Of a DNA stretch of 21,701 bases, positions 14,875 through 21,701 are shown in pieces. The notes below the pieces were generated by a model that was not told the origin of the DNA, ran no database searches, and saw nothing but the letters and a program-made list of their open reading frames with translations. Position 1 is the first letter of the stretch, and each line of letters begins with the position of its first letter. This stretch comes from Candidatus Gastranaerophilales bacterium (GTDB lineage: Bacteria; Cyanobacteriota; Vampirovibrionia; Gastranaerophilales; Gastranaerophilaceae), in the NCBI GenBank assembly GCA_947632315.1, contig CANROV010000014.1, forward strand, positions 1 to 21,701. Direction: 5' to 3'. Both the position numbers and the translations under genes were made by a program.

Positions 14875-15309
14875 ATGCAGATATCATTTAATCCTACAAT
14901 TAAATATAATCAGGTATCACACTTTAACGCCGAGTTATTGCCGTCGGTTGAGTGTTCACCTGTTAATGCTTCTGCTCAAAAAATTTATTCACGCTCATTA
15001 GGTCAAAATGTTTACGGGCAATATAATAATTTTAAAGGCTTTCAAAAGTTTAAAAAAGAAAATTCAGAACCTAAAAATAATATTGAAAGTGAAATAAAAA
15101 CTGCAAAAACAAAAAAAGCTATTTCCGAATGCGCTGTTGTTTGTCTCGCTCTCGGTATTTTGTATTTCGGAATGAAACATAATTTTAAGGTTAATAGAAT
15201 TAAAGCTGAGGGCAGAAGATTAAGAGAACTTGAAAATCTTAAGCTTCCTGAAGACATTGGTAAAAAAATAAAAGAAAATAATTTTCTTGATAATTTTTTA
15301 GGAATCTAA
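14875..15309 (+). CDS. Small single-span membrane protein, 144 aa
   Basis: No known family is recognised. Residues 1-80 are polar, Asn/Lys-rich and disordered-looking, with a short FKGFQKF (53-59). One hydrophobic segment (82-100, ISECAVVCLALGILYFGM) follows, then a basic helical tail (KVNRIKAEGRRLREL). The positive charge after the span suggests that the C-terminus stays in the cytoplasm. It is the last gene of the cluster, ten bases after the GH13 stop, with no Shine-Dalgarno sequence. Its final 12 bases overlap the end of the convergent deoC gene, and no terminator lies between them. Confidence 0.75.
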   Translation: MQISFNPTIKYNQVSHFNAELLPSVECSPVNASAQKIYSRSLGQNVYGQYNNFKGFQKFKKENSEPKNNIESEIKTAKTKKAISECAVVCLALGILYFGMKHNFKVNRIKAEGRRLRELENLKLPEDIGKKIKENNFLDNFLGI

Positions 15310-15954
15310 AGAAACAAGTTTAACTCCCGAACTTGTACCAAGTCTTTCAGCTCCTTTATTTATCAAAGTTATGGCTTGTTCTCTTGTTTTTATTCCGCCT
15401 GAAGCTTTTATTTTTACTCCGGAATCTTTTAGAACATCATACATAAGTTCAATATCTTCAGGTTTTGCTCCTATTCCGTTTTTTACAAATCCCGTTGATG
15501 TTTTTGCAAAATCTGCTTTTGATTTTATTATTATTTCACACGCTTTTACTATTTCTTCCTTTGTTAATAAATCTGTTTCTATAATTACTTTTAACGGGAT
15601 TTTTCCGCAGGCATGTTTTACGGTTTCTATATCTTTTTGAGTAAATTCAAAGTTTTTATCTTTTATTGATTGTACATTGATAACCATATCTATTTCATCA
15701 GCACCGTCAAGAATTGCTTTTGAAGCTTCAAAGGCTTTAACTTCACTTTTACATGCACCCAGCGGAAATCCTACAACCGTAACTATTTTTATATCTGTGT
15801 TCCGTAAATATTCTTTTGCAAGTTTTACATTTACTCCGTTTATGCAAACTCCTTTAAAGTGATATTTTTTTGCTTCTTCAAATAAATTTATTAATTCCTC
15901 TTGTGTTGCATTTTGTTTTAAAAGTGTATGTTCAATGTATTTTGCTAAATCCAT
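15298..15954 (-). CDS. deoC: Deoxyribose-phosphate aldolase
   Basis: DeoC cleaves 2-deoxyribose 5-phosphate to glyceraldehyde 3-phosphate and acetaldehyde, feeding deoxynucleoside carbon into glycolysis. It is a class I (Schiff base) aldolase of 218 aa, normal for the family. The Schiff-base lysine is K151 in AKTSTGF. D89 in EIDMV and K183 in KASGGI complete the proton relay. GFPLGA (62-67) is the usual phosphate-side loop. It is the third gene of pilT-recO-deoC, three bases after recO, and AAAAGG within the end of recO serves as ribosome site. No other deoxynucleoside gene is adjacent, so the operon link looks positional and not a pathway. Confidence 0.97.
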   Translation of the reverse strand: MDLAKYIEHTLLKQNATQEELINLFEEAKKYHFKGVCINGVNVKLAKEYLRNTDIKIVTVVGFPLGACKSEVKAFEASKAILDGADEIDMVINVQSIKDKNFEFTQKDIETVKHACGKIPLKVIIETDLLTKEEIVKACEIIIKSKADFAKTSTGFVKNGIGAKPEDIELMYDVLKDSGVKIKASGGIKTREQAITLINKGAERLGTSSGVKLVSLDS

Positions 15955-15957
15955 AAT

Positions 15958-16755
15958 TTACCTTTTTACCGTATTATAATCATTTATATATTCTGCTGAA
16001 TTTAGAATTGAAGTGGTTTTGAACCTCTTAGGCGAGTAATACTCTATATAATTCTTTAAAAGATTTATACAGGTAGTTAAAACTTTTTCGTTAACTAAAT
16101 CATCATATTGTGTTTTTATTCTAAAATCTGATTTTAATAATGTATTTAAAAATTGTGTAATTTTATAGTGAATTTTAATTTTTTTACCTGTATTTTCAGC
16201 ACAAGTTTTGCATAAAATACCGCCTTGTTCTATTGAAAAATATATTTCTTCATTGTTATTTAAGCGGGCAGAACACTTTAAACAATCGGACAGTTCAAGA
16301 GAATAGCCTGTTATATCCATAATTTTAAGCTGAAATTTTAATAAAGTCAGCATTGATTGTTCTTTTGTGTTTGCATTCGACATTTCATCCAAAAACGTAT
16401 AAAACAAGTTATATATATCATAACTGTTCGGATCATTTTCTATGCCGAAATTAGTTATTATTTCAGAAGCATATAACCCGTAAAAAAGTTTATTTATATC
16501 ATTTCTAAGGTTAAAAAAAGTGTTTAAGGCTTCCGCTTGGCATATTGTATCTAAATTTCTGCCTTTACTGAGCATTAATTTATTTGCGACTAGAAGTTCC
16601 ATTCTTCCGCCAAGTTTGCTTGACGGTTTTTTTATCCCTTTTGCCACTCCTTTTATAAGTCCTTTTTCTTTTGAATACATAAGAATAATCTTATCAGCTT
16701 CACTGATATTATAAGATTTTAGATTAATAACATTTGTAGTAAATTGTTCTTTCAT
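15958..16755 (-). CDS. recO: DNA repair protein RecO
   Basis: RecO anneals single strands and, with RecR, loads RecA onto SSB-coated DNA at gaps. At 265 aa the length is typical. The N-terminal OB fold contains ISEADKIILMYSKEKGLIKG and the basic GIKKPSSKLGG segment that binds DNA. The central part is helical. A C4 zinc site is formed by CLKC and, after the loop FSIEQGG, CKTC. It sits two bases after pilT and three before deoC, so it is translated as part of that operon. RadA in the same window acts later in the same recombinational repair process but lies on the other strand, far away. Confidence 0.94.
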   Translation of the reverse strand: MKEQFTTNVINLKSYNISEADKIILMYSKEKGLIKGVAKGIKKPSSKLGGRMELLVANKLMLSKGRNLDTICQAEALNTFFNLRNDINKLFYGLYASEIITNFGIENDPNSYDIYNLFYTFLDEMSNANTKEQSMLTLLKFQLKIMDITGYSLELSDCLKCSARLNNNEEIYFSIEQGGILCKTCAENTGKKIKIHYKITQFLNTLLKSDFRIKTQYDDLVNEKVLTTCINLLKNYIEYYSPKRFKTTSILNSAEYINDYNTVKR

Positions 16756-16757
16756 TT

Positions 16758-17855
16758 TTAATATTTTATATTGTATTCTGTTCCTGTAAAAACACCTCTG
16801 ATAAGGTGCTGAAGTTCATTTGGATTGTCTGAAGCTTTTAGTGCTTCTTCTTTTGTTATTAAATTTGCTTTTATAAGTCTGTATAAGCTTTGGTTAAAGG
16901 TAATCATATCATTATAACCGCCTTTTTGAACTAATTTATATATTTCTTCAAGTTCATCTTTTACAATAAAGTCTTTAATTGTTGGAGTTATAAAAAGTAT
17001 CTCAACAGCGGGTACTCTTCCTTTATTATCGGCAGTAGTTAATAATTTTTGAGATATAGAGCCTCTGAATACTTCTGAGAATTGATGTCTTACTGCAACT
17101 CGTTCATTCGGAGGATAGAAACTTAGAACTCTGTTTATAGTTTGAATAGCATTAAATGTGTGAAGCGAAGCAAATACCAAGTGTCCTGTTTCTGCTGAGT
17201 GAAGAGCGCTTTGGATTGTTTCCATATCTCTTATTTCACCTATAATTATTACATTCGGATCTTGTCTTAGTGCAAATTTTAAGCCGTCCGCAAAATTATC
17301 CGTATCTATTCCGATTTGTCTTTGAGTAAATATTGATTTGTTGCTTTTATAAACATATTCAATAGGATCTTCAACCGTTACTATATGTTTTTTGTAATTA
17401 TTATTTATGTTGTCTATTAATGAAGCAATCGTAGTTGATTTCCCCGAACCCGCAGGCCCTGTTATTAGTACAATTCCGTTGTCAAATTTTGAGAAATTTT
17501 CTATACAATCGGGAAGCATTAATTCTTTAAATGTGGGGATTTTATATGGGATTAATCTTATTGTAATAGAATGGCTTCCGAATGATTTTGCTACATTTAT
17601 TCTAAATCTGGATAAATTTTGTATTTCATAAGGAAAATCCGAGTCAAAAGAGTTAATTATTTTTTCTTTCATAGAGATAGGTGCAATTTGGTTTATTATA
17701 TTTAATAAATCTTGTTCTGTTAATATAGGCAGGTTAGTTTTTTCAATTTTGCCGTGAATTCTGAACGAAGGAACTTCTCCTGCTATTAAGTGTAAATCTG
17801 ATGCTTCAACTTCTTTTGCTTTTTTTAGCAGTTCATTTATCATATATTCGCTCAT
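16758..17855 (-). CDS. pilT: Type IV pilus retraction ATPase PilT-like
   Basis: A hexameric AAA-type ATPase of the type II/IV secretion family that drives pilus disassembly and twitching. The protein has 365 aa. Visible are the N-terminal ASDLHL (18-23), Walker A GPAGSGKST (133-141), the Asp box VTVEDPIEY (159-167), Walker B VIIIGEIRD (202-210) and the His box HLVFASLHT (225-233). The C-terminal region has TPTIKDFI where classic PilT has the AIRNLI motif, so a PilT-like assignment is safer than strict orthology. AAGGAG eight bases before the ATG sets the start. It is first in the pilT-recO-deoC operon, divergent from smc. No other pilus gene is in the window. Confidence 0.93.
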   Translation of the reverse strand: MSEYMINELLKKAKEVEASDLHLIAGEVPSFRIHGKIEKTNLPILTEQDLLNIINQIAPISMKEKIINSFDSDFPYEIQNLSRFRINVAKSFGSHSITIRLIPYKIPTFKELMLPDCIENFSKFDNGIVLITGPAGSGKSTTIASLIDNINNNYKKHIVTVEDPIEYVYKSNKSIFTQRQIGIDTDNFADGLKFALRQDPNVIIIGEIRDMETIQSALHSAETGHLVFASLHTFNAIQTINRVLSFYPPNERVAVRHQFSEVFRGSISQKLLTTADNKGRVPAVEILFITPTIKDFIVKDELEEIYKLVQKGGYNDMITFNQSLYRLIKANLITKEEALKASDNPNELQHLIRGVFTGTEYNIKY

Positions 17856-17984
17856 ATATTACTCCTTAAATATTGGTTTATATTAATATTATGCTTCAAT
17901 TAACGTTATTTTTCCCGATATTATAAAAACAGTATATAACTTTTTTTAAATATAAAAAATAATTTTACAAAATTAAATCTATTT

Positions 17985-18003
17985 AAAACTTATGTAAAGT
18001 TTT
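17985..18003. repeat. Short inverted repeat at the smc -35 region
   Basis: AAAACTT and AAGTTTT form perfect 7-bp arms around a five-base loop (17992-17996). The right arm ends on the first base of the predicted smc -35 box. It is AT-rich and could be chance. If real, it would be an operator placed to control smc. Confidence 0.35.
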
Positions 18004-18031
18004 TGACTATTACGTGTATTTGTTGTGTAAT
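18003..18031 (+). promoter_or_regulatory. smc promoter
   Basis: TTGACT (18003-18008), 17 bases, then TGTAAT (18026-18031) is the best sigma-70-type promoter in the window. Expected transcription start is about 18038, leaving a leader of about 26 bases before the TTG start. The 208-base gap to pilT must also hold the pilT promoter. A minus-strand TATAAT at 17920-17925 is a candidate without a good -35 box. Confidence 0.65.
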
Positions 18032-18063
18032 TTAAATATGTCTAGACATGGGTATTATCAGAA

Positions 18064-21000
18064 TTGTATATAAAAGAACTGGAAATTGATAACTTTAAAT
18101 CATTTGCTAATGATATGACAATCCCGTTTCTAAAAGGTTTTACGACTATCGCAGGGCCGAACGGATCGGGGAAAAGTAATATCATTGATTCAATATTGTT
18201 TGCTTTAGGTTTCGCCAGTGCCAGAAATTTGCGTATGGAACAGGTTTCTGAGTTTATTTCTACTCATACCAAAAAGAATGAAGCTTTTGTTAAAGTTGTT
18301 TTTGCACCTGATAATAATGAAGAAGAACAAATATCCGTTGCCAGAAAACTTAGAAAGTCATCTCAAGGTTATGCCAGTGTTTATTATTTAAACGATAAAG
18401 TAGCTACACTTACTGAAATCCATTCTAAACTTGAAAAATACAGAGTTACACCTAACAGCTATAATGTAATGATGCAGAATGATGTTATGAGTATTACAAA
18501 TTGTTCTGCAAAAGAAAGACGTGAAATAATTGACGAAATAGCAGGTATTGCTGATTTTAACAGAAGAATTGACAGGGCTCAGGAAGAATTACTTACCGTT
18601 GAAAAACGTGTGGATGATGCTTCGCTTATTCTTGCTCAAATTGATGAAACTATTGAACGCTTAGCTCTGGAAAAAGAAACAGCATTGAAATATCAAAAAT
18701 TGAAAACGGAAAAATTTCAATTAGAAAGTCAAATTACCAGTGTAAAATATTTTGACCTTAAAAGAAATTTGGAGTTGGCACATCAAAATATTTTGGATGC
18801 CAATAAAAGGAAAAAAGAAGAAGAAGAAAATTTAAGAAAACTTGAAGAGTCGCTAATTGAAATAAAAAAGAAACACGCTGAAATTTCACAACTTGTTAAA
18901 AATAATGGTGAAGCTGAACAGATTGAAACAAAAAAACAATTAGAGGAATTAAAAGGTCAGATTTCAAGAAAAGAAATGGCTGTTAGTTCCGTTGAAAAAA
19001 CTGTTCATGACAACTTAAAAACAATTGAAAATGCAAAAAACGGAATTGATAATAATAAAGAAAAAATTGCAAAGATTAATTCCGAAATTGAATTAAAAAA
19101 ATCTGAAATTGCTGAAATAGAAGATAATATAAAAAAACTTGAAACTGAACTTCAAAAAATACTTGAAGAAGTATCAGGGCTTAATAAAAATGCGGATAAA
19201 CAGATTGAAGAAAGAAACAATTTAAAAAAAGAACTTGAAAAACTTAAAGAGGAAGAATGGAATTTAAGGAATGAAAGTCTTCCTATGGAAACGCAATTAA
19301 GCGGATACAAAAAAGATATTGAAAATGCAAAAAAATCACTATCCGAATTAAATCAATTTAAAACAAATTATAAGGGTAATAAAGACAAACTTACACTTGA
19401 AGTTGAGACATTAACGAAAGAACTGGAATCTTGTAAAATTGCTCAAGAGAATATTGTTTATAATCTGGATAAAAATAAAAACGAACTTTCTGATTTAATG
19501 CATGATGTTCAAATGGCGCAAAGGAAATTAATAACTCTGGAAGCGCAGAAAAGTGCAAATGAAGAAATTACGCTTGGTAAAGCTATAGATTGTATAATAA
19601 GAGCAAAAATGAGAGGAGTACATGCTCCTTTATTGCAGTTAGGAAGTGTTGATAAAGAATATTCAACAGCGCTTGAAGTTGCTATGGGCGCAAGAATGAA
19701 AAATATAGTAGTTGATGATGAAGATATAGCAAAACAATGTATTGATTTCTTAAAATCGGCGAGAGCGGGAACAGCAACGTTTCTTCCGTTAAACAGAATG
19801 AGGAAAGCACCGGGCAGTCTTAAAATGCCAAAAGAAAAAGGTGTTGTTGATTATGCCATAAATCTTGTCGATTTTGATGATAAATATCTCGATGTATTTT
19901 ATTATGCACTCGGTGAAACTTTGATAGTGGAAGATTATGAATGTGCTAAAAGGTTAATAGGGAAATACCGTTTAGTTACTTTAGACGGAAGTTTATTTGA
20001 TAAAACAGGTGCTATAACCGGAGGTGACAGGCAATCTACAGGTTTAAAATTCAGCCAGAATCAGGATGATGAACTTGAAAAATACAGAGAACGTTTTAGT
20101 CAGCTTCAAAAACAATATGCTTCACTTGAAAAAACAAGAGAAGAACTTGAAACTCAGCGTGAAAGAATAAGAACCAACTATTCTAATACTATGACTGCTT
20201 TGAATAGTGCAAAAATCGAACTGAATAATCTTAATAATAATTCTCAAAACAATGAACAAAAGATTGATGAATATAATAAAATAATAAAAGAAAATGAGCC
20301 TAAAGTTCAAAATATTGAAAAGAAACTTGAAAAATATGAAGAAAAATTTATTGAATTAAATGATAAAATGGCAATTCTGCAAGATAAAATTGCCGAAATA
20401 GAAGCTAAAATGTCTGAAGGCGAACTCAAAAAGCTTAAAGAAATGACTTCTGCCATTGAAAATCAGATTAAAGCTAATCAAAATAAAATATTTAAATTGA
20501 ATAATGAAATCAATGAAAAGAAAAGAGATATTGATTTTAATGAATTATTTATAAATACAAAAGAAGAACAAATTCAGCAATTAACAAAAGATAATGAATC
20601 ATTAGAACAAGATAAAATAAAATTTGGCAGTGAAATAAAAGAAATAGAAGAAAAAGCCGTAGTTTTGGAAGAAAAAATAAAAAAACTCGGTGAAAAGTTA
20701 TTGGAGCTACAAAAACAGCGTGATTTAGTTCAAGAAGAAATGCTCAAGACCGAAACCGCAAAAAATAAGGTTAATAATGAGATAGAAAAATTGAATGAGC
20801 AAGTTGAAGCTTATAAAACAAGAAGAAGAGAACTTGAACCTCAGCTTGAAGAAGTAAGAAATGAATTAAAAGAAAATGAAATAGATATTAATTCATTGGT
20901 TCCTACTGAAATTTCAACGGAAGAAATAACAGGTAAAATCCAGCGTTTACAAAAAAGAATGGAAGAAATGGAACCTGTTAATATGCTTGCGATTCAGGCG

Positions 21001-21561
21001 TATGATGAAGTAAAAGCTAAACAGGATGAAAAAAAGGAACAAATAGCTGTTTTAACCAATGAACGAAAAGAAATTCTTTCTAAAATGACAGGATATGAAC
21101 AGGTTAAAAAAGAAACCTTCTTAAAAACTTTTAATAATATAAATGATAATTTTAAAGAAATATTCACACAATTGTCAGAAGGTGAAGGAATGCTGGTTTT
21201 AGAAAATCCCGAAAACCCGTTTGAAGGCGGAATGACAATTGAAGCTCAGCATAGAGATAAGAAAAAACAAAAACTGGGAGCTATGTCAGGCGGTGAAAAA
21301 TCGTTAACGGCATTAGCACTTGTTTTCGCAATACAAAAGTACATGCCTGCCCCGTTTTATGCTTTAGATGAGGTAGATGCCAGTCTTGATGAAATAAATG
21401 TCGTAAAAGTTGCTGATATGATAAAAGAACAGGCAAAAAATACGCAATTTATAGTAGTTAGTCACAAAAAATCCATGGTAAAATCATCAAGTAGCACGAT
21501 AGGTGTAACTCAAAAAGAACATGGCAAAACCTGTGTATCAGGCAGAAAGTATAGGGACTGA
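18064..21561 (+). CDS. smc: Chromosome partition protein SMC, TTG start
   Basis: SMC dimers, with ScpA and ScpB, extrude loops and organise the chromosome. At 1165 aa it is full length. Order: N-terminal ATPase lobe with Walker A GPNGSGKS (31-38), coiled coil, flexible hinge (about 505-660, with MRGVHAPLLQLG and GAITGGDR), returning coiled coil, and C-terminal lobe with signature MSGGEKS (1074-1080), then Walker B and D-loop ALDEVDASLD. The segment PNSYNVMMQNDV and the following RERREIIDEIAG-like stretch resemble cyanobacterial SMC. The only in-frame start that keeps the conserved first strand (YIKELEIDNFKSF) is TTG at 18064, because a TAG lies in frame at 18043. It has no Shine-Dalgarno sequence, and two out-of-frame ATGs lie just upstream. 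The next ATG in frame (18115) would remove that strand. Confidence 0.97.
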   Translation: MYIKELEIDNFKSFANDMTIPFLKGFTTIAGPNGSGKSNIIDSILFALGFASARNLRMEQVSEFISTHTKKNEAFVKVVFAPDNNEEEQISVARKLRKSSQGYASVYYLNDKVATLTEIHSKLEKYRVTPNSYNVMMQNDVMSITNCSAKERREIIDEIAGIADFNRRIDRAQEELLTVEKRVDDASLILAQIDETIERLALEKETALKYQKLKTEKFQLESQITSVKYFDLKRNLELAHQNILDANKRKKEEEENLRKLEESLIEIKKKHAEISQLVKNNGEAEQIETKKQLEELKGQISRKEMAVSSVEKTVHDNLKTIENAKNGIDNNKEKIAKINSEIELKKSEIAEIEDNIKKLETELQKILEEVSGLNKNADKQIEERNNLKKELEKLKEEEWNLRNESLPMETQLSGYKKDIENAKKSLSELNQFKTNYKGNKDKLTLEVETLTKELESCKIAQENIVYNLDKNKNELSDLMHDVQMAQRKLITLEAQKSANEEITLGKAIDCIIRAKMRGVHAPLLQLGSVDKEYSTALEVAMGARMKNIVVDDEDIAKQCIDFLKSARAGTATFLPLNRMRKAPGSLKMPKEKGVVDYAINLVDFDDKYLDVFYYALGETLIVEDYECAKRLIGKYRLVTLDGSLFDKTGAITGGDRQSTGLKFSQNQDDELEKYRERFSQLQKQYASLEKTREELETQRERIRTNYSNTMTALNSAKIELNNLNNNSQNNEQKIDEYNKIIKENEPKVQNIEKKLEKYEEKFIELNDKMAILQDKIAEIEAKMSEGELKKLKEMTSAIENQIKANQNKIFKLNNEINEKKRDIDFNELFINTKEEQIQQLTKDNESLEQDKIKFGSEIKEIEEKAVVLEEKIKKLGEKLLELQKQRDLVQEEMLKTETAKNKVNNEIEKLNEQVEAYKTRRRELEPQLEEVRNELKENEIDINSLVPTEISTEEITGKIQRLQKRMEEMEPVNMLAIQAYDEVKAKQDEKKEQIAVLTNERKEILSKMTGYEQVKKETFLKTFNNINDNFKEIFTQLSEGEGMLVLENPENPFEGGMTIEAQHRDKKKQKLGAMSGGEKSLTALALVFAIQKYMPAPFYALDEVDASLDEINVVKVADMIKEQAKNTQFIVVSHKKSMVKSSSSTIGVTQKEHGKTCVSGRKYRD

Positions 21562-21564
21562 TAA

Positions 21565-21701
21565 ATGTTAAATCCAAAGGATACAAATGATTTTTATATA
21601 AAAAGTACTCCTGAAGCATTTCAGAATGATTTTGATTTTACTCCCGATATTATTATGACCGATGGTCACGACTCATACGCTTCCAAAGTTACTTTGCAAA
21701 A
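21565..21701 (+). CDS. Start of an unrecognised gene after smc (3'-truncated)
   Basis: An ATG three bases after the smc stop opens a frame that stays open for 45 codons to the window edge. The N-terminus begins MLNPKDTNDFYI and is acidic, with DFDFTPDIIMTDGHD, ending SYASKVTLQ. The spacing suggests co-transcription with smc. ScpA often functions with SMC, and the last residues could lead into its usual first strand, but the diagnostic EGPLDLL motif lies beyond the window if it exists at all. I leave it unnamed. Confidence 0.7.
   Translation, partial: MLNPKDTNDFYIKSTPEAFQNDFDFTPDIIMTDGHDSYASKVTLQ

Noticed and set aside
1..21701. CRISPR arrays, tRNA or rRNA genes, insertion sequences, attachment sites
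   Set aside because: No regularly spaced direct repeats, cloverleaf arms with CCA-type ends, conserved rRNA segments, transposase motifs or flanking inverted repeats were seen on either strand.

Overview
The window is AT-rich, gene-dense bacterial DNA. The SMC protein has a cyanobacterial-type N-terminal half, a double zinc-ribbon protein is of a kind I associate with Cyanobacteria and Melainabacteria, and several Asn/Lys-rich orphan proteins are present. Together these suggest a non-photosynthetic cyanobacterial relative (Vampirovibrionia/Melainabacteria, probably a gut-type Gastranaerophilales). This placement is inference and was not tested by any search. I see no rRNA, tRNA, CRISPR array, insertion sequence or phage gene.

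Layout. (1) Positions 1-3366: the 3' part of a very large gene whose start lies outside the window. Its product carries an anthrax-lethal-factor-like zincin motif followed by a RelA/SpoT-like nucleotidyltransferase domain, which gives it the look of an effector or polymorphic toxin. A 143-aa orphan follows directly. (2) 3913-6268: an orphan with a possible FliK-like C-terminus overlaps the start of radA. (3) 6272-8625, minus strand: hom-thrC, two steps of threonine synthesis. (4) 8626-9427: a divergent intergenic region with a long nested inverted repeat, a 75-aa Ser/Gly-rich peptide gene, a strong bidirectional terminator and the zinc-ribbon gene. (5) 9685-15309: a tight four-gene plus-strand cluster of two paralogous membrane proteins, an atypical GH13 alpha-amylase-family enzyme and a small single-span membrane protein. 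(6) 15298-17855, minus strand: the operon pilT-recO-deoC. (7) 18064-21561: smc with a TTG start, followed by the first 45 codons of an unrecognised gene.

How the genes may work together. RadA, RecO and SMC are housekeeping DNA repair and chromosome-organisation proteins. Hom and ThrC make threonine, DeoC degrades deoxyribose phosphate and PilT powers pilus retraction. The parts least explained by known families are the large zincin/RelA-SpoT protein at the left edge, the small peptide gene with its own control elements, and the membrane-scaffold plus GH13 cluster. The cluster may place a glucan-active enzyme at the inner face of the membrane.
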